The translations under genes and the position numbers were made by a program. Of a stretch of 5,820 nucleotides of DNA, positions 1 to 5,820 are shown one piece after another; position 1 is the first letter of the stretch, and every line of letters begins with the position of its first letter. Source of the stretch: an uncultured Thermoanaerobacteraceae bacterium. Its GTDB lineage: Bacteria > Bacillota > DSM-12270 > Thermacetogeniales > Thermacetogeniaceae. The notes under the pieces are model-generated. The model made no database searches. It worked only from the letters and a program-made list of their open reading frames with translations, and was not told where the DNA came from. Location of the stretch: positions 1 to 5,820 of the forward strand of contig CALGIY010000342.1 in the NCBI GenBank assembly GCA_937914965.1. Direction: 5' to 3'.

Positions 1-678
1 GCTTCCGCGATTCCCGGGAATGAAAAACTGATCGGACGTACGATTAATCAACTTTTCAAACAAGGCGCGCGGGTTATCTATGAGACCCTGACCGATATTC
101 ATGTCTCGGGCCACGCCCGCCAAGAAGAACTAAAGATGATGCTTAATTTAGTAAAACCCAAATATTTTGTGCCAATTCATGGCGAGTACCGCCATCTGGT
201 GCAACATGCCCGTCTCGCCCAAGAGATGGGGGTACCCACCGAAAACGTTTTTATTCCCGAAATCGGTGATGTCATGGAGTTTACCGCCCATTCCGGTCGG
301 GTGGCCGGGCGCGTGGCGTCGGGGCGCATTTTTGTCGACGGGTTAGGCGTTGGGGATGTGGGCAATGTGGTCCTGCGCGACCGGAAACAGCTTTCCCAGG
401 ATGGGATCTTAATTGCCGTGGTCACCATCGATCGGGAAAACGGACAAGTCATTGCCGGGCCGGATGTGATCTCCCGCGGTTTTGTTTATGTCCGGGAGTC
501 AGAAGAATTGATCGATGAGGCCAAAGAAAAGATTCGAGCTGTTTTAAGAGAATGTGAACAGGATAAGACCACAGAATGGGCCACGATCAAATCTTATGTC
601 CGCGAGACTGCTGGTAAGTTCTTCTACGAGAGGACAAGAAGGAGACCCATGATTCTGCCAATTATCATGGAGGTCTGA
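1..678 (+). CDS. rnj: Ribonuclease J, C-terminal part (5' end outside window)
   Basis: This is the last 225 codons of RNase J, a cytoplasmic metallo-beta-lactamase/beta-CASP ribonuclease with 5'-3' exonuclease and endonuclease activity in mRNA decay and rRNA processing. The frame is open from base 1, so the start lies upstream; whole family members have about 555 residues, so roughly 40% is present. Visible in fragment numbering: the end of the beta-CASP domain (ASAIPGNE, near residue 1), the HVSGHA motif (34-39), and the metal-site motif PIHGEY (58-63). A C-terminal domain follows, with the conserved GPDVISRGFVYVRE stretch and a basic FFYERTRRRP tail. It ends at an intrinsic terminator, so it closes its transcription unit. 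The RNase J1 or J2 type cannot be told from this part; its place next to tepA/ylzJ/spoIIIE matches B. subtilis rnjB. The middle (about 180-380) is clearly more GC-rich than the genes downstream. Confidence 0.96.
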   Translation, partial: ASAIPGNEKLIGRTINQLFKQGARVIYETLTDIHVSGHARQEELKMMLNLVKPKYFVPIHGEYRHLVQHARLAQEMGVPTENVFIPEIGDVMEFTAHSGRVAGRVASGRIFVDGLGVGDVGNVVLRDRKQLSQDGILIAVVTIDRENGQVIAGPDVISRGFVYVRESEELIDEAKEKIRAVLRECEQDKTTEWATIKSYVRETAGKFFYERTRRRPMILPIIMEV

Positions 679-701
679 GCTTAAATAAGTAGATATAAAT
701 C

Positions 702-743
702 AAAGAAGGGGAAGTACATAAAATGTACAACCCCTTCTTTTTT
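702..743 (+). terminator. Rho-independent terminator of rnj
   Basis: The outer stem AAAGAAGGGG (702-711) pairs perfectly with CCCCTTCTTT (731-740). After a symmetric AA/AA internal loop, an inner stem GTACAT (714-719) pairs with ATGTAC (723-728) around an AAA loop. A T-run (738-743) follows on the plus strand. It starts 24 bases after the rnj stop codon. The mirrored A-run at the left end means it may also act weakly on minus-strand transcripts. Confidence 0.9.
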
Positions 744-834
744 CTAGAATCATAAAACTACAGTGTGGATTCTTTAATAATGTTTGATACGTCTAAACAT
801 TTGTTAGCTTCCCTTTTTGAGAAATTTTGTGCAG
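744..834. other. Convergent intergenic gap, no gene seen
   Basis: This AT-rich stretch lies between the terminators of the two converging units. The only start-to-stop frame of note is 24 codons long (780-854), has no ribosome-binding site and runs into the opposing terminator, so it is not called as a gene. Short imperfect inverted repeats are present (AGAATC 746-751 with GATTCT 768-773; TGTTT 781-785 with AAACA 795-799) but nothing identifies a function for them. Confidence 0.6.
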
Positions 835-870
835 AAAAAAGCGAAGATCAATGACGATTACGATCTCCAC
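835..870 (-). terminator. Rho-independent terminator of tepA-ylzJ
   Basis: Read on the minus strand, GTGGAGATC (870 to 862) pairs with GATCTTCGC (849 to 841) over nine positions including two G-U pairs. It is followed directly by six T (840 to 835). It begins 10 bases beyond the ylzJ stop codon. The pairing is imperfect on the plus strand, where there is no matching T-run, so it is oriented for the leftward transcript. Confidence 0.75.
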
Positions 871-880
871 TTTTTAAGTT

Positions 881-1108
881 TTATTCGGTATGAAAATGCG
901 AAAAAGAGATCTGCTGCCCTGGCTGGAACTCTGGCCTCAGGTACACATTGGGGTTAGTGCTCCTTACCTGGACGATTTTTCCCATACCGGTGCCTGTAGA
1001 TTGCACTACCAGTGTTACTCCGGATAGTTCAACCTCCTGGTAAGGAGATGTGGTCTCTTCTTCGACTGAAAGAACCAGTTCCAGTGGAAGGGGGGTATAT
1101 AAGATCAA
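881..1108 (-). CDS. ylzJ: YlzJ-like family protein
   Basis: A 75-residue protein of the YlzJ-like family, whose biochemical role is unknown. The match rests on the opening [13 protein letters not shown], the middle [24 protein letters not shown], and the ending [11 protein letters not shown], which resemble B. subtilis YlzJ, and on its position directly after tepA as in Bacillus. Length is normal for the family. No membrane segment or signal peptide is visible. The start is TTG (1108-1106), overlapping the tepA stop TGA as TTGA, with a Shine-Dalgarno run AAGGGGG 10 bases upstream inside the last tepA codons, so translation is probably coupled to tepA. That ribosome-binding site can pair with ylzJ codons 5-8 (separate entry). 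It is the last gene of a two-gene minus-strand unit, followed by a terminator. Confidence 0.85.
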   Translation of the reverse strand: MILYTPLPLELVLSVEEETTSPYQEVELSGVTLVVQSTGTGMGKIVQVRSTNPNVYLRPEFQPGQQISFSHFHTE

Positions 1109-1126
1109 TGTACAACATCCCCCTTC
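1087..1126 (-). promoter_or_regulatory. Hairpin masking the ylzJ ribosome-binding site
   Basis: On the minus-strand RNA, GAAGGGGG (1126 to 1119), which contains the ylzJ Shine-Dalgarno, is perfectly complementary to CCCCCTTC (1094 to 1087) in ylzJ codons 5-8. One extra G-U pair can form at the loop end. The loop contains the tepA stop and the ylzJ TTG start. The pairing is directly visible. The proposed effect, that ylzJ is translated only when ribosomes finishing tepA melt the stem, is inference. Confidence 0.5.
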
Positions 1127-1845
1127 TTCTTTTTGTCTTCTGCGATCATCTCCTGGAGCTTTTTCACCGATTCACCAACTCCACCGACATCATCGATTAA
1201 TCCTACTTCTACTGCATCCCTACCTACAAGGACAGTCCCAATATCCCGGGCTAGTTCGCCTGTTTGGAACATTAATTCCCGGAACTTTCTTTGGCTGATG
1301 CGAGAGTGCTTCTCCACAAAACGGACCACCCTGTCCTGCATTTTGTCAAGGTATTCGTAGGTTTGGGGAACTCCGATCAAAAGACCTGACAATCTGATGG
1401 GATGGATGGTCATGGTGGCTGTTTCAGCAATAAAGGAGAAGCGAGAACTTACTGCCACGGGAACACCGATAGAATGACCTCCTCCCAAAACCAGAGAAAC
1501 GGTTGGCTTCGACATACTGACGAGCATCTCAGCAATGGCAAGACCTGCCTCGACATCTCCTCCCACAGTGTTTAAAATGATAAGTAAGCCTTCGATATCT
1601 GGATTTTCTTCAATAGCTATTAACTGTGGGATAATATGCTCATACTTTGTTGTTTTGTTTTGGGGAGGCAGGATTAAATGCCCCTCGATCTGGCCGATAA
1701 TGGGAAGACAGTGAATATTGGTTTTTGCTGTTGGTACTTCCAATTGCCCAAACTCTTTAATATTGTCGATTTTTCTTACCCCTTGTGCTTTTTTTCTCTG
1801 TCTCGGTGGAGCGGGCGGCGCTGTTGGTTGTTGCCTTTCCTGCAT
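1105..1845 (-). CDS. tepA: TepA, ClpP-family serine protease of the spore/translocation type
   Basis: A 246-residue ClpP-like protease, matching B. subtilis TepA/YmfB (about 245 residues) almost throughout. Landmarks: [15 protein letters not shown] (about 42-56), [12 protein letters not shown] (59-70), [18 protein letters not shown] (about 91-108), the nucleophile Ser125 in GGGHSIG, and the candidate catalytic His148 in ATMTIHP. In B. subtilis this family was first described as translocation-enhancing and later linked to breakdown of small acid-soluble spore proteins during outgrowth. It lacks a Clp ATPase-type partner gene here and has no signal peptide. The first 22 residues are Pro/Gln-rich then basic ([13 protein letters not shown]), unlike the Bacillus protein. 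Start choice: ATG at 1845 has GGGATGG 8 bases upstream and gives the family length; ATG at 1857 has GAAGGG directly abutting it, which is too close. The frame stays open to 1998, but that would run through the spoIIIE promoter. It overlaps ylzJ by 4 bases. Confidence 0.93.
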   Translation of the reverse strand: MQERQQPTAPPAPPRQRKKAQGVRKIDNIKEFGQLEVPTAKTNIHCLPIIGQIEGHLILPPQNKTTKYEHIIPQLIAIEENPDIEGLLIILNTVGGDVEAGLAIAEMLVSMSKPTVSLVLGGGHSIGVPVAVSSRFSFIAETATMTIHPIRLSGLLIGVPQTYEYLDKMQDRVVRFVEKHSRISQRKFRELMFQTGELARDIGTVLVGRDAVEVGLIDDVGGVGESVKKLQEMIAEDKKKKGDVVH

Positions 1846-1901
1846 AGAAAGAGCCATCCCTTCATAAGTATGTTTATTTCTATTATTAGCTACTGCAGAT
1901 A

Positions 1902-1930
1902 AATAATGCGGTTTTCCGTAAACGATATAA
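1902..1930 (-). promoter_or_regulatory. Possible sigma-G/F-type promoter for tepA
   Basis: On the minus strand, TTATA (1930 to 1926), a 17-base spacer and CATTATT (1908 to 1902) fit the forespore sigma-G consensus (gHATR, 17-18 bases, CATNHTA) at 4 of 5 and 6 of 7 positions. It would start transcription about 50 bases before the tepA ATG. No convincing sigma-A promoter was seen for tepA. The match is to short degenerate motifs in AT-rich DNA, so this is only a candidate. Confidence 0.3.
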
Positions 1931-1940
1931 GTGTTATAAT
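1912..1940 (+). promoter_or_regulatory. Sigma-A extended -10 promoter of spoIIIE
   Basis: A perfect TATAAT (1935-1940) is preceded by TG one base away (TGTTATAAT, from 1932), an extended -10 element. The -35 position at 17-base spacing reads TTTTCC (1912-1917), a poor match, as is common for extended -10 promoters. Expected transcription start is near 1947, leaving a leader of about 28 bases with the ribosome-binding site. Confidence 0.75.
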
Positions 1941-1974
1941 TTGGGAGGATACTGAGAGGAGAAGGAAAATAGCT

Positions 1975-4176
1975 GTGGCAAAAGTCAAAAAACGACATTC
2001 AAGACGTTCTACTGGAGATAATTTAAAATATGAAATTTTAGGGGTTATTCTCTTTACCCTGTCATTTTTTATCCTGGTAAGTCTTTTTACCTCAACCGGG
2101 GTGATTGGTGATTTATTGATTAGCCTGTTGACCGTCTGTACTGGTAAAGTGGGTTGTTTACTTATAACCGGTATGCTGCTTTACTTTGCCTGTAGTTGCT
2201 GCTGGCTTCGTCAACCATTTATAGGTAACCCCCGCACTATTGGGATTATTTTGTTGTTCTTAGTTGCCTTAGTTGTATGCCACCTTTTTTTCCTGCCGGC
2301 AGACGCCTCACGGAGTGTTGCAGTATCACTCCTCTGGAAAACAGGTCTTATGGGGAATGGAGGCGGTGTTCTTGGCGCCATTTTATGCATAGTATCACTT
2401 TACCTCCTGGCGCGGATAGGTACGATTATTCTGACAATTGCTTTATCGATTATTGGTCTCATACTGCTGACCGGGGTATCTTTTAGTGAAGCAATGAAAT
2501 CAGTAGGTAGACTTTTAGCAAAAGCTGGTTTAGCTATGAAAAGGGGTTTTGAGCGTTTTCTTTTTATTGAAGATGAAATATCTGAGAAAACAGTGAAGAA
2601 GCAGCCAGTAAAGATTGAAAAGAAACAGGATATACCTAAGATCATCGATTACAGTGCCCACCGGACTCCTCAAGAAGAAGTGATAGAGGAGGAAGAACTG
2701 ACACCAGAGCCAGAACTAACACCACAGCCAACAGAACCAAAAACCAGGGGTGATTACAGCTTACCGCCGGTGACACTGTTAAAAAAACCCTTAAAGGTCA
2801 AAAGCAGCCGCCTGAATAAAGAGCTAATCGAGAATGTGCGTATACTCGAGGAAACCTTGGAAAGCTTCGGTATCAAAGTTTGTGTCAGCGAAGTTCATAA
2901 AGGCCCTGCGATTACACGCTATGAAATTCAACCTGCGCCTGGGATAAAGGTGAGCCGCATCATGAGATTGGCCGATGATATTGCCCTCAGCCTAGCAGCT
3001 ACTGCTGTTAGGATTGAAGCACCTATCCCAGGAAAAGCCGCCATGGGTATCGAGGTTCCCAATAAAGAAATAGCTACTGTCTGCCTTAGGGAAATACTAG
3101 AGACTTCTGAATTCCAGGATGCTGGATCCAAAATTACCATTGGCCTTGGTAAAGATATCGCTGGGAATACGATTATTACCGACCTGGCAAAGATGCCACA
3201 CTTGTTAATTGCTGGTGCAACTGGGTCCGGCAAAAGTGTCTGCTTAAATACAATCATTTGCAGTGTGCTGTTTAAGGCTACACCAGACGAGGTAAAGTTA
3301 CTGATGGTCGATCCCAAAATGGTGGAACTGGTTACTTATAATGGGATCCCACATCTGCTAGCACCTGTTGTAACAGACCCTAAAAAAGCTGCTTCAGCCT
3401 TGAGATGGGTGGTCAAAGAGATGGAGTCCCGGTATGAACTCTTTGCCTCAACAGGAGCTCGGGATATAACCAGGTATAATGCTCTAATTTCAGCGAAAGA
3501 AGAGACACAGCAGCAGCCCTTGCCTTATATTATTGTTGTCATCGATGAGTTGTCAGATTTGATGATCATCGCCCCGGTTGATGTTGAGGATACCATCTGC
3601 AGACTAGCTCAGATGGCCCGGGCTGCTGGGATCCATTTGATAATAGCTACTCAGCGTCCCTCTGTGGATGTGATCACAGGAGTGATCAAGGCAAATATAC
3701 CTTCGCGAATTGCTTTTGCTGTTTCATCACAGATCGATTCCCGGACTATTCTCGATATGAATGGGGCAGAAAAACTGCTGGGTAGGGGGGATATGCTCTT
3801 TTTACCTGTAGGTGCCATCAAGCCCCTGCGTGTTCAGGGTGCTCTTGTTACAGAGAGCGAGGTTGAAGAAGCTGTCGATTATCTGGTAAAACAAGGGGAT
3901 TCGGGCCAACTTTTGGAGTTCTCGGTACAGCAGGATGAATCTCCAGAAGAAGTTGACTACGGGGATGAACTGTTTTTTGATGCAGCAAAACTGGTTATTG
4001 AAATGGGTCATGCATCTTCTTCTTTGCTTCAGAGGCGCCTCCGTGTCGGTTACGCTAGGGCTGCTAGGCTGATTGACACCTTAGAGGCAAAAGGCATTGT
4101 TGGTCCCTTTGAGGGGTCCAAACCAAGGGATGTTCTAATGACCTCAGATCAGTTTTACAGGTATTTTGGAAAATAA
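1975..4176 (+). CDS. spoIIIE: DNA translocase FtsK/SpoIIIE
   Basis: A 733-residue septal DNA pump that hydrolyses ATP to move chromosomal DNA through division or sporulation septa. The N-terminal part has about five hydrophobic segments (roughly residues 19-41, 58-76, 88-107, 130-146, 148-167). A charged, Pro/Glu-rich linker (about 215-270, with [13 protein letters not shown]) follows. The motor has the alpha domain (about 275-370), Walker A GATGSGKS (414-421), Walker B VVIDE with D524-E525, and the RPSVDVITG motif (from R561). The last 70 residues form the winged-helix gamma domain ([17 protein letters not shown]...KGIVGP) that reads orienting DNA sequences. Length fits SpoIIIE (about 790) or short FtsK. 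The start is GTG at 1975, with AAGGA 8 bases upstream; the upstream in-frame ATG at 1906 lies before the promoter and is rejected. The second hydrophobic segment is unusually Cys-rich (C73, C75, C76). No clear terminator follows. Confidence 0.96.
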   Translation: MAKVKKRHSRRSTGDNLKYEILGVILFTLSFFILVSLFTSTGVIGDLLISLLTVCTGKVGCLLITGMLLYFACSCCWLRQPFIGNPRTIGIILLFLVALVVCHLFFLPADASRSVAVSLLWKTGLMGNGGGVLGAILCIVSLYLLARIGTIILTIALSIIGLILLTGVSFSEAMKSVGRLLAKAGLAMKRGFERFLFIEDEISEKTVKKQPVKIEKKQDIPKIIDYSAHRTPQEEVIEEEELTPEPELTPQPTEPKTRGDYSLPPVTLLKKPLKVKSSRLNKELIENVRILEETLESFGIKVCVSEVHKGPAITRYEIQPAPGIKVSRIMRLADDIALSLAATAVRIEAPIPGKAAMGIEVPNKEIATVCLREILETSEFQDAGSKITIGLGKDIAGNTIITDLAKMPHLLIAGATGSGKSVCLNTIICSVLFKATPDEVKLLMVDPKMVELVTYNGIPHLLAPVVTDPKKAASALRWVVKEMESRYELFASTGARDITRYNALISAKEETQQQPLPYIIVVIDELSDLMIIAPVDVEDTICRLAQMARAAGIHLIIATQRPSVDVITGVIKANIPSRIAFAVSSQIDSRTILDMNGAEKLLGRGDMLFLPVGAIKPLRVQGALVTESEVEEAVDYLVKQGDSGQLLEFSVQQDESPEEVDYGDELFFDAAKLVIEMGHASSSLLQRRLRVGYARAARLIDTLEAKGIVGPFEGSKPRDVLMTSDQFYRYFGK

Positions 4177-4181
4177 GATGA

Positions 4182-4211
4182 TTGCAAAGGTAGGAAGATC
4201 TCGGTTATCAT
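4182..4211 (+). promoter_or_regulatory. Weak candidate sigma-A promoter before the HTH-PfkB gene
   Basis: TTGCAA (4182-4187), an 18-base spacer and TATCAT (4206-4211) match the consensus at 4 of 6 and 5 of 6 positions. It begins just after the spoIIIE stop and would leave a leader of about 55 bases. No terminator separates spoIIIE from this gene, so read-through from the spoIIIE promoter is equally possible. The rest of the 4177-4271 gap shows nothing recognisable apart from the ribosome-binding site. Confidence 0.35.
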
Positions 4212-4271
4212 AGTAATAAGCAATGTTAAGTAATATATCAGCATTTGTTTAGATAATAGGGGGTGGTCCAG

Positions 4272-5267
4272 ATGGCCCACCTGACAAAAAGGGAAAAAGA
4301 AATTCTGGGCTATCTAAAAAAAGACCCCATGATTTCCCAGGATGAACTGGCTGCGAGGATGCATATCTCGCGGTCTGCCGCTGCTGTACACATCTCTAAC
4401 CTCATGCGCAAGGGTTATATTATCGGCCGGGGTTATATTTTAGATGAAAGGTCAAGAATTCTAGTAGTTGGCAAGACCTGGTTGGAGATAGTGGCACAGG
4501 TGGAAGTATCCAGGATCAGCATTTCATGCGGTGGCTTGGGATATACTATGGCTGCTGAACTGTCCAGACACCAGGTAACACCTACTCTGGTAACTATGCT
4601 GGGTCAGGATGAGATTGGTGATCAACTCTACCAGTATCTCTTACGAAATGGTATCAATGTCCAGCACATTATTCGTACCCGCAGCTACCCAACCCCTAAG
4701 CGACTGATTGTCAGACAGGATGACACTACTCTATACGAAGTAATGGATGAAAAAATTGAGCATAACTTAATCAAGAGAGCAATGAAGACCCGGGATGAAC
4801 TATTGAAAACAGTAAAGGTTTTAGTGCTCGATGGAACTCTAGGGAAGCCTGCAATAGAGGGAATTTATGCGCACATTAAAGAATTTAATGTGCAGACTGC
4901 TATTGTTGGGTGTTCTTTTGATTGGTATAAGCAGCAAGGATTTTTCGGTTGTCCACAGTTTTTCCTGGTTTGCCATGACAGCGAACTAGAAAGTTTTTCC
5001 GGGGAAATACTAGGTGGGATTCCCGAGAATAGTTTCCCTATTTGCAGCGAAATTGCCAGCCAGGGCTTAGCTGCTTTGATAGTTATTTTTGGCCAGCAGG
5101 GATTGGTGCTGGCAACAAAGAAAGAAGTTATATTTCTTCCTGCCTCTCCTCTCAAAGGAACTGGAACACTCTTAAGCATAACCGCCGGGATTGCAGGGGG
5201 GCTGGCAGCAGGCTACGGATTCCGGATGGCAGCTCGCCGGGCTATGGGAAAAACAGAATTGTCTTGA
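4272..5267 (+). CDS. Winged-helix / PfkB (ribokinase-like) fusion, kinase motifs degenerate
   Basis: A 331-residue protein. Residues 4-57 are a winged HTH (LTKREKEILGYLKK...ISQDELAARMHISRSAAAVHISNLMRKGYI), the kind fused to PfkB sugar/nucleoside kinases in many bacteria. Residues about 62-325 follow the PfkB fold: a beta start ILVVGKTWLEI, the Gly-Gly region SCGGLGYTMAAELS (85-98), VTMLGQDEIGDQLYQYLLRNGINVQHI, and a C-terminal PLKGTG...ITAGIAGGLAAG. Key residues are missing. The usual Asn after the Gly-Gly pair is absent, the substrate Asp in the first strand region is Glu72, and the GAGD catalytic motif reads GTGT (296-299), with Thr for the proton-abstracting Asp. It is therefore probably not a working kinase; a DNA-binding sensor of a small ligand is a reasonable inference. 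ATG at 4272 is chosen over GTG at 4263 because AGGGGGTGG lies 5 bases upstream of it. It lies 11 bases before rodZ. Confidence 0.75.
   Translation: MAHLTKREKEILGYLKKDPMISQDELAARMHISRSAAAVHISNLMRKGYIIGRGYILDERSRILVVGKTWLEIVAQVEVSRISISCGGLGYTMAAELSRHQVTPTLVTMLGQDEIGDQLYQYLLRNGINVQHIIRTRSYPTPKRLIVRQDDTTLYEVMDEKIEHNLIKRAMKTRDELLKTVKVLVLDGTLGKPAIEGIYAHIKEFNVQTAIVGCSFDWYKQQGFFGCPQFFLVCHDSELESFSGEILGGIPENSFPICSEIASQGLAALIVIFGQQGLVLATKKEVIFLPASPLKGTGTLLSITAGIAGGLAAGYGFRMAARRAMGKTELS
4871..4893. repeat. Perfect intragenic inverted repeat
   Basis: GCACATTAAA (4871-4880) and TTTAATGTGC (4884-4893) are exact reverse complements separated by GAA. They lie inside the HTH-PfkB gene, where they encode AHIKEFNVQ. 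No T-run follows on either strand, so this is not an intrinsic terminator. It could be an RNA hairpin or a dyad bound by a protein, or chance. Confidence 0.6.
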
Positions 5268-5278
5268 GGGGGGTTATT

Positions 5279-5782
5279 ATGAAGATCGGAGAAATTCTGA
5301 GAACAGAACGGGAAAAGAGGGGTCTTTCTCTTGCTGAAGTTGAAGAAGCAACTAAAATAAGAGCAAGATACCTGCAGGCACTAGAGGAAGAGAGGTTCAA
5401 CGATATACCAGGGGAAGCTTATTGCCTGGGTTTTTTACGCAATTATGCTCGTTTTCTGGACATTGACCCTGAACCGTTGATCTACGACATGAGATCGCAA
5501 TCGGCTCATATAGATGAGCAAGTTCCTTCCCCCTCTGTGTTTGAACTTTCAACCCCTCGCCGCTTTTCCGGAGGTAAGGTGGTTTTTGGTTTAGCTGTTC
5601 TGGTCGCTTTGGTTTTTCTAGTATATTCACTACTTTTTAATACAGAGGAAAAGGTTCCTTCTCCAACAGACAATACACCTTCTCAAAGAGAAGATGTCAA
5701 CCAGAAAGAGCCTACGGAAAAACCATCCCAGAGAGAGACAATTATTCTGCAGTTGACAGGTAAAGAGAGGAATAACAATTGA
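5279..5782 (+). CDS. rodZ: RodZ-like HTH membrane protein, short form
   Basis: A 167-residue protein of the RodZ/YmfM type. RodZ binds MreB in the cytoplasm and anchors the cell-shape machinery to the membrane. Residues 1-70 are the HTH_25 domain (MKIGEILRTEREKRGLSLAEVEEATKI..., then the family signature YLQALEEERFNDIPGEAY.LGFLRNYA). A linker leads to one transmembrane segment (about 100-120, rich in Val/Leu/Phe) and then a Pro/Glu/Gln-rich outer stretch (121-152). The C-terminal DUF4115 beta domain found in many RodZ proteins is missing: the protein stops shortly after IILQLTGKER, which looks like where that domain would begin. The start ATG at 5279 is backed by GAGGGGGG, which overlaps the preceding gene's stop codon, so it is co-transcribed and probably coupled. 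The open frame reaches back to 5042, but that part is a shadow of the previous gene. The stop overlaps the next ATG as TGATG. Confidence 0.88.
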   Translation: MKIGEILRTEREKRGLSLAEVEEATKIRARYLQALEEERFNDIPGEAYCLGFLRNYARFLDIDPEPLIYDMRSQSAHIDEQVPSPSVFELSTPRRFSGGKVVFGLAVLVALVFLVYSLLFNTEEKVPSPTDNTPSQREDVNQKEPTEKPSQRETIILQLTGKERNNN

Positions 5783-5820
5783 TGCAGCAAACGTTTCAAT
5801 GGTTCACAAGTTCAAAGATC
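5782..5820 (+). CDS. Start of an unidentified downstream gene (cut by window end)
   Basis: An ATG at 5782 overlaps the rodZ stop codon (TGATG) and has a good ribosome-binding site, AGAGGA at 5766-5771, 10 bases upstream within the last rodZ codons. Only 13 codons (MQQTFQWFTSSKI) lie in the window, too few to recognise. They do not look like the start of PgsA or RimO, which often follow rodZ in Bacillota. Another frame is also open here, so the call is tentative. Confidence 0.4.
   Translation, partial: MQQTFQWFTSSKI

Noticed and set aside
780..854. 24-codon plus-strand frame (MFDTSKHLLASLFEKF...) in the convergent gap
   Set aside because: It has no Shine-Dalgarno or promoter, overlaps the opposing terminator, and is of a length expected by chance.
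1087..1135. Plus-strand intrinsic terminator (G-run, C-run and T-rich tail)
   Set aside because: No plus-strand gene ends near it; it lies antisense within tepA/ylzJ. The resemblance is reported as a finding, not as a working terminator.
1906..1974. 23-residue N-terminal extension of SpoIIIE from the ATG at 1906
   Set aside because: This ATG lies upstream of the TATAAT element and of the predicted transcription start. The GTG at 1975 has a well-spaced ribosome-binding site.
1846..1998. 51-residue N-terminal extension of TepA on the minus strand
   Set aside because: It would begin inside the spoIIIE coding region, cross the spoIIIE promoter, and lacks a ribosome-binding site. ATG at 1845 gives the normal family length.
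2928..3317. 129-residue minus-strand open frame
   Set aside because: It is antisense to the conserved SpoIIIE motor domain, including Walker A, and has no recognisable family.
4229..4257. GATAAT at 4252-4257 as a -10 element for the HTH-PfkB gene
   Set aside because: No -35 match was found at usable spacing, and transcription would start within the ribosome-binding site.
5042..5278. Upstream extension of the RodZ frame
   Set aside because: This overlaps the well-supported HTH-PfkB gene in another frame and shows no family features. The ATG at 5279 has a strong ribosome-binding site.

Overview
The window reads as a chromosomal housekeeping and sporulation segment of an endospore-forming Bacillota, most likely a Clostridia of the Peptococcaceae/Desulfotomaculum type. 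The support is the gene set (RNase J, TepA, YlzJ, SpoIIIE/FtsK, RodZ), which matches the rnjB-tepA-ylzJ-spoIIIE-...-ymfM region of Bacillus subtilis, together with strong G-rich Shine-Dalgarno sites and GTG/TTG starts. The genus is inference. No rRNA, tRNA, CRISPR array or insertion sequence was seen.

Layout. The 3' end of an RNase J gene (1-678, +) enters from the left and ends at a strong intrinsic terminator (702-743). A non-coding convergent gap follows, with an oppositely oriented terminator (835-870). Next come two genes on the minus strand, read right to left: tepA (1845 to 1105, ClpP-like protease) and ylzJ (1108 to 881), overlapping by 4 bases. A compact divergent region (1846-1974) separates tepA from spoIIIE (1975-4176, +) and holds a good extended -10 promoter for spoIIIE. 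After a 95-base gap come three tightly packed plus-strand genes: a winged-helix/PfkB-like fusion (4272-5267), a short RodZ-like protein (5279-5782), and the first 13 codons of an unidentified gene (5782 onward).

How they fit together. SpoIIIE pumps the chromosome across division and sporulation septa. TepA belongs to a ClpP-like family linked in B. subtilis to the spore. RodZ-like proteins tie the cell-shape machinery to the membrane. RNase J handles mRNA turnover. The oddest gene is the HTH-PfkB fusion: it keeps the fold signature of a ribokinase-type protein but lacks the usual catalytic Asp of the GAGD motif, so it may be a ligand-sensing regulator instead of an enzyme.

Most notable points: tepA-ylzJ is flipped relative to the B. 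subtilis order; the ylzJ ribosome-binding site is buried in a hairpin that also holds its TTG start; that hairpin resembles the rnj terminator; a possible forespore-type promoter for tepA is interleaved with the spoIIIE promoter; the PfkB-like gene is degenerate and carries a perfect intragenic hairpin; and RodZ stops where its C-terminal domain should begin.
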